The position numbers were made by a program, and so were the translations under genes. DNA of 64,000 nt from Alphaproteobacteria bacterium. GTDB lineage: Bacteria; Pseudomonadota; Alphaproteobacteria; Rhizobiales; Xanthobacteraceae. Below are positions 52,953 to 61,142 of the stretch, one piece after another (position 1 is the first letter of the stretch; every line of letters begins with the position of its first letter). The notes under the pieces were generated by a model. It searched no databases, was not told the DNA's origin, and saw only the letters and a list, made by a program, of their open reading frames with translations. The stretch is taken from the NCBI GenBank assembly GCA_005884685.1, contig VBAH01000028.1, forward strand, positions 62,001 through 126,000. The letters run 5' to 3'.

Positions 52953-53777
52953 ATGCACACACTGCTCCTGACCGCGGCCGCCGCGGCCATCGGCCTCGCG
53001 CTCAGCTTCGCGCCCGCCGCCGCGCAGACGCTGGAGAAGATCAAGCAGCGCGGCGTGCTCGTCGTCGGCTCGAAGGCCGACTACAAGCCGTTCGGCTTCC
53101 GCGATCCGTCGGGCGCGATCGTCGGCTTCGAGCCGGATATCGCGCGCCTCGTCGCCGAGAAGCTCGGCGTGAAACTCGAGCTCGAGCCAGTCGTCTCGTC
53201 GAACCGCATGCAGTTCCTGCAGCAGGGCAAGATCGACCTGATGATCGCCACGATGAACGACAAGCCGGACCGCCGGCAGATCGTCGGCATCATCGAGCCG
53301 CTCTATTACGCCTCGGGCGTGAACGTGCTCGCCAACAAGAAGGCGAACCTGAAGAGCTGGGAGCAGCTCAAGGACCAGAAGGTCTGCGGCATCCAGGGCG
53401 CCTGGTACAACAAGCCGGTCGCCGAGAAATACGGCGCCGACATCGTGGCGTTCAAGGGCCAGACCGAGGCCGAAGTCGCGCTGTTGCAGGGCAACTGCGT
53501 CGGCTGGGTCTATGACGATACCGCGTTCGCCGAGCGCCTCGCCGATCCGAAATGGGCGGGCTTCGAGATGACTCTGCCGACCATCCTGGAAGAGCCATGG
53601 GGCCTCGCGGTGCCGCTGCCGGAGCGCGACGGGCCGTGGGGCAAGTTCATGGCGCAGCAGCTTGAGGACTGGCACCGCAGCGGCAAGCTGATCGAGCTCG
53701 AGAAGAAGTGGAATATCCCGGCCTCCGCGTACCTGAAGAAGATGCACGAAGAGTATTCCAAGAAGAAGGGGTCGTAG
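52953..53777 (+). CDS. Polar amino acid-type ABC substrate-binding protein
   Basis: A 274-residue periplasmic receptor (SBP_bac_3). Signal peptide ends APAAAQ. The mature part opens TLEKIKQRGVLVVGSKADYK and contains FRDPSGAIVGFEPDIARLVA, MIATMNDKPDRRQIVGI and IELEKKWNIPASAYL. The ligand may be an amino acid or a related carboxylate. Two permeases and an ATPase follow, with family D repeats after this gene and before the ATPase. Confidence 0.93.
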   Translation: MHTLLLTAAAAAIGLALSFAPAAAQTLEKIKQRGVLVVGSKADYKPFGFRDPSGAIVGFEPDIARLVAEKLGVKLELEPVVSSNRMQFLQQGKIDLMIATMNDKPDRRQIVGIIEPLYYASGVNVLANKKANLKSWEQLKDQKVCGIQGAWYNKPVAEKYGADIVAFKGQTEAEVALLQGNCVGWVYDDTAFAERLADPKWAGFEMTLPTILEEPWGLAVPLPERDGPWGKFMAQQLEDWHRSGKLIELEKKWNIPASAYLKKMHEEYSKKKGS

Positions 53778-53793
53778 TGCGGCATTCACGCGT

Positions 53794-53872
53794 CGTCATG
53801 CCCCGCGAAAGCGGGGCATCCAGTAGACACCGGCGGTTACTGGATCGCCCGCCTTCGCGGGCGATGACGACC
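53794..53872. repeat. Family D-like repeat after the binding-protein gene
   Basis: GTCATGCCCCGCGAAAGCGG with CATCCAG and closing GCCTTCGCGGGCGATGACGA. It lies between the binding-protein gene and the GTG start of the first permease, which abuts it. Position matches the D copy in the Liv operon. Confidence 0.7.
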
Positions 53873-53874
53873 GA

Positions 53875-54630
53875 GTGATCGACCTATCGCCTCTCTGGGA
53901 CTGGTTCCGGGTGCTGCATGAGACATCCGGGATCAAGCTCACCATTTTCTATGACGCGTTCGACCGCGCGCGTTTTTTCAACGGCTTCCTCACCTCCGTC
54001 CGCCTGATGGCGGTGTGCCTCGTCGCGAGCGTCGTCATCGGCGTGGTCGGCGCGTGGATCCAGGGCTCGCGCCTGCGCGTCCTGCGCCTGATCACGCAGG
54101 GCTACATCCAGTTCTTCCGCAACACGCCGCCGCTGGTGCAGCTCTATTTCTTCTACTTCGCGCTCGGCTCGTACCTGAAGCTCACCACCGGCAACGGCAT
54201 CGCGGTGCCGATCGTGTCGAACTTCACCTGGGCGGCGATCTGCCTGTCGTTCTACGCCGGCGCGTTCAACGTCGAGATCTTCCGCGCCGGCATCGAGGCG
54301 GTGCCGCGCGAAACGCTCGAAGCTGCCGAAAGCCTCGGCTACTCGCGGCTCAAGGCCTACGCCTACGTGATCCTGCCGCTCGCGTTCCGCATCAGCCTGC
54401 CGGCGCTCAACAACAATCTGGTCAACCTGATCAAGACCACTACGATTGCCTACGCGATCGCGGTGCCCGAAATGCTTTATGTGGCGAACCAGATCTGGTC
54501 CGACGAATCGAATGTGCCAGAGATGATGAACGTGCTGCTGATCACTTACGTGTCGCTGGTCGGCATTCTGGTCTGGGTGATGGGGCGCTGGGAGCGCGGC
54601 TTGCGCATCCCGGGATATTCGCCGGCATGA
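53875..54630 (+). CDS. Polar amino acid-type ABC permease 1
   Basis: A 251-residue permease with about five helices: RLMAVCLVASVVIGVVGAWI, then QFFRNTPPLVQLYFFYFAL, and the EAA loop EVPRE-type segment AVPRETLEAAESLGYSRLKA. GTG start directly after a family D repeat. The stop overlaps the next permease's start. Confidence 0.92.
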   Translation: MIDLSPLWDWFRVLHETSGIKLTIFYDAFDRARFFNGFLTSVRLMAVCLVASVVIGVVGAWIQGSRLRVLRLITQGYIQFFRNTPPLVQLYFFYFALGSYLKLTTGNGIAVPIVSNFTWAAICLSFYAGAFNVEIFRAGIEAVPRETLEAAESLGYSRLKAYAYVILPLAFRISLPALNNNLVNLIKTTTIAYAIAVPEMLYVANQIWSDESNVPEMMNVLLITYVSLVGILVWVMGRWERGLRIPGYSPA

Positions 54631-55460
54631 TCGCGAACCGCTCGGACATGGCCGTGATCAAGCCGTTCCGCATTGCGGCGGCTGAACCTTGGCGCTTCAC
54701 TGTCTGGCACGGCCTTGTGCTGGTGGCCGCACTGCTCGTCGCACTCGGCATCGGCGAGGCGCAGGCCGCTGCCGCCGAGAAGCCCGGCATCATCGCGACG
54801 ATCCTGAAATGGACGCCGCTGCTGGCGCAGGGCTTCGCGCTCAACATCGCGATGAGCTTCCTCGCGATGGCGATCGGCACCGTCATCGGCGTGCCGCTCG
54901 GCTTGGCGCAGATCTCGCTGCTGCCCCCGGTGCGCGCCGGCTCCTGGTTCGTGACGCAGTTCTTCCGCAACTCGCCGTGGCTGGTGCTGCTGTTCTACTG
55001 CATGCTGCTGCTCCCGTTCGAGGTGAACATCGGCGGCACCATCATCCCGCTGCCGGGCTGGCTGAAGTCGACCATCGGCCTGTCGCTGCCGGTGATGGCC
55101 AACGTCTCGGAGCTGGTGCGCGGCGCAGTGCGCTCGATTCCGTTCGCCCAATGGGAATCCGCCGAGTCGCTTGCGATGTCGCGCGGCCAGACCTTGCGCA
55201 TGGTCATTCTGCCGCAATGCATCAAGCGCATGACGCCGCCGTGGATGAACCTTTATGCCATCCTCACCGTGGCGACGCCGCTCACCTCCGTGGTCGGCGT
55301 CAGCGAGGCGATGACCCTGACCGGCGATATTCTTTCATCGGAAGCGCGCACCGAATTGCTGGTTCCGATGTATCTCTATCTGCTGCTGTGGTTTTTCCTC
55401 TATTGCTATCCCATCGCGCGCGCGACGCTCGCGCTGGAAAAGCGGTTTCAGGTTCGATGA
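54627..55460 (+). CDS. Polar amino acid-type ABC permease 2
   Basis: A 277-residue permease: N-terminal helix VLVALLVALGIGEAQAA region, ALNIAMSFLAMAIGTVIGVP, FFRNSPWLVLLFYCMLLLPF, and EAA loop SIPFAQWESAESLAMSRGQT. The ATG overlaps the stop of the first permease by four bases. Both permeases form the translocation pore with the ATPase encoded at 55573. Confidence 0.92.
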   Translation: MIANRSDMAVIKPFRIAAAEPWRFTVWHGLVLVAALLVALGIGEAQAAAAEKPGIIATILKWTPLLAQGFALNIAMSFLAMAIGTVIGVPLGLAQISLLPPVRAGSWFVTQFFRNSPWLVLLFYCMLLLPFEVNIGGTIIPLPGWLKSTIGLSLPVMANVSELVRGAVRSIPFAQWESAESLAMSRGQTLRMVILPQCIKRMTPPWMNLYAILTVATPLTSVVGVSEAMTLTGDILSSEARTELLVPMYLYLLLWFFLYCYPIARATLALEKRFQVR

Positions 55461-55478
55461 TGATCGGCAACACATACT

Positions 55479-55559
55479 CCGCTCGTCCCCGCGAAAGCGG
55501 GGACCCAGTTCTTTTTGAGCCTGCGGCCCTGGATGCCCGCTTGCGCGGGCATGAGCGGA
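55479..55559. repeat. Family D repeat, inverted orientation
   Basis: CGTCCCCGCGAAAGCGGGGA to GCCCGCTTGCGCGGGCATGA, between permease 2 and the ATPase gene. Compared with the 4135 copy the halves appear in reversed order. Confidence 0.7.
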
Positions 55560-55572
55560 GAGAGTTGCGCTG

Positions 55573-56322
55573 ATGCCCTGGACCCCCGACCAGCCGCTGG
55601 TGCGCCTTGCCGACGTGCACAAGACCTTTGGCGGCGGCGTCGAGGTGCTCAAGGGTATCACGATGGATGTCATGAAGGGCGAGGTGATCTGCATCATCGG
55701 CCCGTCCGGCTCGGGGAAGTCCACGCTCTTGCGCTGCGTCAACGCGCTGGTCCCGATCGACCGCGGCTCGATCCTGGTCGAAGGGCAGGAGGTCAACGAT
55801 CCGAAGCTCGACAAGCTGGCGCTGCGCCGCAAGGTCGGCATGGTGTTCCAGCAATACAATCTGTTCCCGCACAAGACCGCGCTGGAGAACGTCATGATGG
55901 CGCCGGTGCACGTGCTCAAGCGGGACAAGAAGGAGGTCGAGCGCCAAGCGCTCGCGCTGATCGCCAAGGTGCGCCTCACCGGCAAGGAAGAGTCATACCC
56001 GGGCGAGCTCTCCGGCGGCCAGCAGCAACGCATCGCGATCGCGCGCTCGCTTGCGATGAACCCGGACGTGATGCTGTTCGACGAGGTGACCGCCGCGCTC
56101 GACCCCGAAACCGTGAAGGGCGTGCTGGTGACGATCCGCGAGCTCGCCGAGGACGGCATGACCTGCATGATCGTCACGCACGAGATGGGTTTCGCGCGCG
56201 AGGTCGCCAACCGGGTCTATTTCACCGACGGCGGGGTGCTGGTGGAGCACGGCCCGCCGAAGGAATTTTTTGCGAGTCCGCGCGATCCGAGGACAAGGCA
56301 GTTTCTCGATCAGATTTTGTGA
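55573..56322 (+). CDS. Polar amino acid-type ABC ATPase
   Basis: A 249-residue ATPase: Walker A GPSGSGKSTLLRCVN, Q loop MVFQQYNLFPHKTALENV, signature LSGGQQQRIAIARSLAM, Walker B VMLFDEVTAALDPETV, switch His in IVTHEMGFAREVANRVYF. Matches the GlnQ/HisP type. It completes the importer operon. Confidence 0.95.
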   Translation: MPWTPDQPLVRLADVHKTFGGGVEVLKGITMDVMKGEVICIIGPSGSGKSTLLRCVNALVPIDRGSILVEGQEVNDPKLDKLALRRKVGMVFQQYNLFPHKTALENVMMAPVHVLKRDKKEVERQALALIAKVRLTGKEESYPGELSGGQQQRIAIARSLAMNPDVMLFDEVTAALDPETVKGVLVTIRELAEDGMTCMIVTHEMGFAREVANRVYFTDGGVLVEHGPPKEFFASPRDPRTRQFLDQIL

Positions 56323-56327
56323 GCTGC

Positions 56328-56430
56328 CGTAGCCCGCATGGAGCCGGAAGCGCGGTTACGCGCGTCTTCGACGCGCTATGGCGCAATGCGGGATCAGCCC
56401 CGGATTTCGCTTCGCTTCATCCGGGCTACA
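56328..56430. repeat. Family A repeat with embedded family E unit
   Basis: GTAGCCCGCATGGAGCCGGA at the left, a family E unit (56350-56382) and a right half GGATTTCGCTTCGCTTCATC and CGGGCTACA. It separates the ATPase gene from the convergent TctC gene. Confidence 0.65.
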
Positions 56431-56432
56431 AA

Positions 56433-57395
56433 TCACTCCCCCTTCAACCCCAGCCGCCTGATCACCGGTCCCCAGCGCTCGGTCTCGGCCTTGATGAAGG
56501 CGCCGAGTTCCTCCGGAGTCGAATGCGTAAGCTCGATCGCCGCCAGGCGGTCGCCCATGCCGGGTAACGCGACGATCCGCTTCATCTCGGCATTGAGCTT
56601 GTCGACGACCGGGCGCGGCGTGCCGGCGGGGGCGAGCAGGCCGTACCACTCGGTGGTCACGACATCGATGCCCTGCTCGCGGAACGTCGGAATTTCCGGG
56701 ACGGACGCATAGCGCTCCGCGGATGAGATGCCGAGCGCGCGCAGCTGGCCGGCTTTGTATTGCGGCAGCGCCTGCGCGACGGTCGCGAATTGCAGCGGCA
56801 GGTGACCTGCGAGCAGATCGTTCATCGCGGGCGTGCCGCCGCGATAGACGATGTGCAGCATGTCGATGCCGGTCTGCGCCTTGATCAACTCGCCGGTGAG
56901 ATGCGTCATGCTGCCGACGCCGGCCGAGCCGAAATTCAGCGTGTGCGTCTTCGCCTTGCCGAGTGCGACCAGCTCCTTGGCGTCTTTCGCCGGCACGGAG
57001 GGATGCGCGTACAGCACTACGGGCGTGCGCGCGAGCAGCGCGACCGGCTGGAAATCCCTGATGCCGTCGTACTGCATCGAGGCATAGAGCGCCGGGTTGG
57101 TGGTGTGGCCGCTCACTACGATGATCAGCGTGTAACCGTCGGGCTCCGATTTGGCGGCCGCCGCCGTGCCGATCATCGTTCCGGCGCCGGGCCGGTTCTC
57201 GACGATGACGCTCTGGCCCCAATTCTCCTGCATGCGCTGCGCCAGCAGCCGGCCGAGCACGTCGACCGAGCCGCCCGGCGGGTAGGGCACGATGATGCGG
57301 ATCTGCCGCTCGGGATATTTGTCGGCCGGCGATTGCGCCGATGCAGGCGCAAGCAGCGCGAACGCGGCGAGCGCGAAAGCGAGGAGCGCGCGCAC
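56433..57395 (-). CDS. Bug/TctC-type binding protein, orphan
   Basis: A 320-residue periplasmic protein with signal peptide MRALLAFALAAFALLAPASA. The Bug pattern is complete: [59 protein letters not shown] and EWYGLLAPAGTPRPVVDKL. It starts three bases after the stop of the upstream NitT/TauT-type receptor. No TctA/TctB genes are near, which is common for Bug receptors. Confidence 0.93.
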   Translation of the reverse strand: MRALLAFALAAFALLAPASAQSPADKYPERQIRIIVPYPPGGSVDVLGRLLAQRMQENWGQSVIVENRPGAGTMIGTAAAAKSEPDGYTLIIVVSGHTTNPALYASMQYDGIRDFQPVALLARTPVVLYAHPSVPAKDAKELVALGKAKTHTLNFGSAGVGSMTHLTGELIKAQTGIDMLHIVYRGGTPAMNDLLAGHLPLQFATVAQALPQYKAGQLRALGISSAERYASVPEIPTFREQGIDVVTTEWYGLLAPAGTPRPVVDKLNAEMKRIVALPGMGDRLAAIELTHSTPEELGAFIKAETERWGPVIRRLGLKGE

Positions 57396-57398
57396 GAG

Positions 57399-58400
57399 TC
57401 AGCTTCCGTTCAGGTCGTGGGCTTCGGGAAAGAACATGTCCTTCCACGATTTCGGCGCTTCCTTGATCGAGCCGACGCTCGCCATGAAGTTCGCGAACTT
57501 CATGGTGTTCTCCGGCGCCATGGTCCAGCGCACCTGCGGGCCCGAGATCACCGCCGTCACCTTGTCGAGCGGCAGCTTGGATTTGACATCCTCGATCCAG
57601 TAGCCGGCGGCCTTCTTGCGATCCTGGTCGACGATCTCGGTCGCTTCCTTCAGCGCCGCGATCAGCGCCTTGTAGAGCACCGGGTTCTTGTCGCGGAAAC
57701 GCGCCGAGGTCCACGCCACAGTGAATGTGCTCGGCCCATCCATTACGTCGAACGAATTCAAAATCGTGCGAATGCCGGGCTTTTCCAGTTGCTGCTGCTG
57801 GAACGGCGGCACGCTGAACACGCTGGTGACCTCGCCCGAGCCGGACAGCAGCGCGATGGTTGCGTCGGGCGGCGACATCGAGACCGTGAGCGCGTCGTAT
57901 TTTCCGTAGTTCGCTTGACCATGGAGCTTCGCGGCGGCCATCTGCAGCAGCACGGCCTGCAGCGACACCTTGACGGCGGGCACCGCAACACGATCAGAGT
58001 CCTTCAAATCGGCAATCGTCTTGATGTGGTCCGCCCGGGTGTTGAGGTAGATCGGCTGCGAGGTGAGTGCCGAGATGCCTTTCACCTCGTTCGCCGTGCC
58101 TTTGGTTCGCGCCCAGAGCGTGACCAGGCCGGGCGTGCCGCCCGCCACGATGTCGACCGAATCCGAAATCAGCGCGTTGTTCATCGCGTCCGGCCCGTTG
58201 AAGATCGACCACGCGATCTTGACGTCCTTCAGCCCGAGCGCGGCGGCGTGCTTCTCCAGGAGCTTTTCGTGCTCCATCACGTTGAACTGCAGGTAGCCCA
58301 TGGAGAATTGGCGCGCGATGCGAATCTCCTGCGCGGCGGCAGCGCCGGCAAACACCGGCGCAAGTGCAGCGGTCAACAGAATGGCGATTGATCGCTTCAT
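57399..58400 (-). CDS. NitT/TauT-type substrate-binding protein, orphan
   Basis: A 333-residue periplasmic receptor: signal peptide MKRSIAILLTAALAPVFAGA, cleavage near AAAQE, mature IRIARQFSMGYLQFNVMEHE, then LISDSVDIVAGGTPGLVTLW and PSTFTVAWTSARFRDKNPVL, the pattern of aliphatic sulfonate/taurine or riboflavin-precursor receptors. The usual permease and ATPase are missing; instead a Bug receptor gene follows. The ligand is unknown. Confidence 0.88.
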   Translation of the reverse strand: MKRSIAILLTAALAPVFAGAAAAQEIRIARQFSMGYLQFNVMEHEKLLEKHAAALGLKDVKIAWSIFNGPDAMNNALISDSVDIVAGGTPGLVTLWARTKGTANEVKGISALTSQPIYLNTRADHIKTIADLKDSDRVAVPAVKVSLQAVLLQMAAAKLHGQANYGKYDALTVSMSPPDATIALLSGSGEVTSVFSVPPFQQQQLEKPGIRTILNSFDVMDGPSTFTVAWTSARFRDKNPVLYKALIAALKEATEIVDQDRKKAAGYWIEDVKSKLPLDKVTAVISGPQVRWTMAPENTMKFANFMASVGSIKEAPKSWKDMFFPEAHDLNGS

Positions 58401-58473
58401 GACGTCTCCTCGCGCCTCGTGTTCTTTGTCGTTGCGCGAAGGCTAGAGAGTCGGCTGGTGGCCGGCAAGGGCG

Positions 58474-59991
58474 TCAGCGCGGCGCGAACGTCGGATACGG
58501 CCCGTCGGTCATGGCGTAGCGCGTCAGCACGAGCTCGCGCACGCGGGATCGCTGCACCTTGCCTTGCAGGCTGCGCGGAATCCGCTCGATGGTGAGGCAC
58601 GCGCGCGGCTGCTTGTAACGCGCAAGCCCCCTTGTCGCGTCGGCGACCGTCTCGGTGTGATCGCCGCCACCCTCCGACACCGCGACGATCACCTCGCCCC
58701 AATGCGCCGAGGGAATGCCGACCACCACGACGCCGTCCGGCAGCACGCGCTCGATTTCCTCCGGATAGATCTTGTAGCCGCCGGTCTTCATCACATCGTG
58801 CGCGCGGCCGGCGAGAAACAGCCGCCCGCGTTCATCCCGATAGCCAAGGTCGCCGGTCGCGTGGAAATCGCCTTCGGGCAGCTCGTGGAATCCCTGCGCA
58901 TCGACATGGCCGAACATCATGTGCGGACTGCGCAGATGGATTTCGCCGTGCTCGCCGGTCGCGCACAGTCGGCCGCTTTCGTCGCGGATTTCGATCTCGA
59001 CGCCGTGCGCTGGCGATCCCAGGCACACCGCATCGAGCGTGACGAGATCGCGGTAGTAGTCCGCGGTCTCGTCCATTTCGAGCACGGTGATCGGATTGAA
59101 CATCTCCGATTTGCCGTAGGTGACGCGGATCACCGGGCCGAACAGCGCCGCCGCCGCACGATAGAGCGCGGGCTGCAAGGTCGCGGTGCCGCAGAAGATG
59201 CACTTGATCCCGCCGATGCGCTTGTGGCGCGTGCCCTGCACGAGCTTGGCCAGCACGGTCGGCGGGGCGAACACGGCGGTCACCTCGCCGCGCGCGAACA
59301 GCTCGTCGGCGTAGTCGACGTCGACGCCGCCGATCAGCTCGACCGATGCGCCGGCCTCGAACCACGTGGCGGCGAGCAGCGCGGCGCCGTGCGCATAGGC
59401 GTTCATCAGCAGCACGCGGTCGTTTTCGCCCGGCACGAACGGCAGATGTGCGCGCAGCAGCTCGTGCGCCAGGAAGCGCCGATCGTGGCGGTGCACGATC
59501 GCCTTCGGGCGCCCGGTGGTGCCCGAGGTCATGATCGTCTTGCCCCAGGCGTGCGGATCGAACGGCGGCGCGGCGACCGAGCGGGGAGGGCGCGCGAGAA
59601 TATCCTCCAGCACCAGCACGTCGAGGCCGAGCGGCGCAACGCGCGGCAATTCGCTACGCTCCACCACGGCAAGCCGCACCCGCAGGATCCCGATCGCGTA
59701 GGCGATGTCGTCCGGTCCGAGATTGAGATCGACCACGAATTCCGCCGCGCCGCTCGCCAGCACGCCGTAACTTGCCGCGACAACGCCGGGCCCGTTGCGC
59801 GCCACGATCGCGATCACCTCGCCCGGCTGCGCGCCCGCTTCGAGAACGGCGGCACGCACGGCCTCTGCCTGGCGGCCGAGTTCCGCATACGTCAGCGTGT
59901 GCCCGCGCGCGGCGACCGCCGTGCGGTCGCCACGTTTCGCAAAATCGCGCAACGCGCGGGTCCAGGGGTTCTCGGCAGTCATGGCTGGCAT
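58474..59991 (-). CDS. Acyl-CoA synthetase (AMP-forming ligase)
   Basis: A 505-residue ANL-family ligase: P-loop TIMTSGTTGRPKAIVHRHDR, A5-like RVTYGKSEMFNPITVLE, A7 TGDLGYRDERGRLFLAGRAH, DVMKTGGYKIYPEEIERVL and the catalytic-Lys end RIPRSLQGKVQRSRVREL. It activates a carboxylic acid to its CoA ester. ATG at 59991 or 59982 (MTAENP). Divergent from HMG-CoA lyase with an 80-base gap. Confidence 0.92.
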   Translation of the reverse strand: MPAMTAENPWTRALRDFAKRGDRTAVAARGHTLTYAELGRQAEAVRAAVLEAGAQPGEVIAIVARNGPGVVAASYGVLASGAAEFVVDLNLGPDDIAYAIGILRVRLAVVERSELPRVAPLGLDVLVLEDILARPPRSVAAPPFDPHAWGKTIMTSGTTGRPKAIVHRHDRRFLAHELLRAHLPFVPGENDRVLLMNAYAHGAALLAATWFEAGASVELIGGVDVDYADELFARGEVTAVFAPPTVLAKLVQGTRHKRIGGIKCIFCGTATLQPALYRAAAALFGPVIRVTYGKSEMFNPITVLEMDETADYYRDLVTLDAVCLGSPAHGVEIEIRDESGRLCATGEHGEIHLRSPHMMFGHVDAQGFHELPEGDFHATGDLGYRDERGRLFLAGRAHDVMKTGGYKIYPEEIERVLPDGVVVVGIPSAHWGEVIVAVSEGGGDHTETVADATRGLARYKQPRACLTIERIPRSLQGKVQRSRVRELVLTRYAMTDGPYPTFAPR

Positions 59992-60071
59992 TCTTTGACG
60001 CTCCGCGGCGAATTCGTTAGCGTCTCAGCCAACCCCAGGCAAACCGCAAGAAGAGCCCCCGAGGAGCAAAC

Positions 60072-61016
60072 ATGGCCGAATTCATCGAGGTCCGCGAGGT
60101 CGGCCTGCGCGACGGTATCCAGAACATCAAGACGGTCGTGCCGACCGACCTGAAGCTCGCCTGGATCAAGGCCGAGGTCGCGGCCGGCGTGCGCGACATC
60201 GAGGTGTGCTCGTTCGTGCCGCCGAAGCTCCTGCCGCAGTTCGCCGACGCCGAGGAGGTGACGCGGCGTGCGCTCGGCATTCCGAGCCTGACGGTCGCGG
60301 CGCTGATGCCGAACCTGAAGGGCGCCGAACGCGGCGCAGCGCTCGGCGTGCACCGGCTCGATTATGTCGTCTCGGTCAGCGAAGGGCATAACCTCAACAA
60401 TGTGCGCCGCTCGACCGCGGAGTCGCTCGCGGATCTGCAGCGCATCGCGGAGTTCCTCAAGACCATTCCGGCGGAGAAGCGCCCGCGCCTCCTGTGCGGG
60501 CTCGCGACCTCGTTCGGCTGTACCATCGAGGGCAATGTGCCGCACGATCGCGTGGTCAGCTTTGCCGAGCAGGTCGCGGCGATCGGCGTCGACGAGATTG
60601 CGCTCGCCGACACGGTCGGCTTCGGCAATCCGAATGCGATCCGCACGCTGTTCACGCGCGTGCGCAAGGCGATCGGCCAGAACATCGTGCTCGCCGCCCA
60701 TTTCCACGACACGCGCGGCCTCGGCATCGCGAATGTCGCGGCTGCGATCGACGTCGGCGTGCGCCACTTCGATGCCTCGCTGTGCGGGCTCGGCGGCTGC
60801 CCGTTCGCGCCGGGCGCGACCGGCAACATCGTGACCGAGGACGTGGTGTTCCTCGCCGAGGCGCTCGGATTCAACACCGGGATCGATCTCGAAAAGCTGG
60901 TCGCGGCGCGCAAGATCGTGCAAGAGGCTTTGCCGAACGAAGCGCTGTACGGACAAGTCGCCAAGGCCGGCCTCCCGAAAGGCTTCGCCTATGCCGATGC
61001 CCGCAAGGCGGCGTAA
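60072..61016 (+). CDS. Hydroxymethylglutaryl-CoA lyase-type enzyme
   Basis: A 314-residue TIM-barrel lyase of the HMGL-like/DRE-TIM group: EVREVGLRDGIQNIKTVVPT, LCGLATSFGCTIEGNVP, HFHDTRGLGIANVAAAIDVG and signature GLGGCPFAPGATGNIVTEDV. It cleaves HMG-CoA or a related 3-hydroxy-acyl-CoA into acetyl-CoA and a keto acid. Together with the ligase and acyl-CoA dehydrogenase this suggests a short branched-chain or methylated acid path. Confidence 0.93.
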   Translation: MAEFIEVREVGLRDGIQNIKTVVPTDLKLAWIKAEVAAGVRDIEVCSFVPPKLLPQFADAEEVTRRALGIPSLTVAALMPNLKGAERGAALGVHRLDYVVSVSEGHNLNNVRRSTAESLADLQRIAEFLKTIPAEKRPRLLCGLATSFGCTIEGNVPHDRVVSFAEQVAAIGVDEIALADTVGFGNPNAIRTLFTRVRKAIGQNIVLAAHFHDTRGLGIANVAAAIDVGVRHFDASLCGLGGCPFAPGATGNIVTEDVVFLAEALGFNTGIDLEKLVAARKIVQEALPNEALYGQVAKAGLPKGFAYADARKAA

Positions 61017-61025
61017 TCACCGGCT

Positions 61026-61129
61026 GTCATCCCGGACGCGCCGCAGGCGCGAGCCGGGATCCAGTAAACACCGCATAGTGTTGTTGCTCGATGGATCCCG
61101 GCTCTCGCTTCGCTCGGCCGGGATGACAG
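61026..61129. repeat. Family C repeat between HMG-CoA lyase and dehydrogenase genes
   Basis: GTCATCCCGGACGCGCCGCA to GCTCGGCCGGGATGACAGG; it separates two codirectional genes of the same pathway. Confidence 0.65.
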
Positions 61130-61142
61130 GTAGGGATACCGG

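Noticed and set aside
1-61129. CRISPR array from recurring palindromic repeats
   Set aside because: The repeats are scattered, longer and variable, with no regular spacing and no cas genes.
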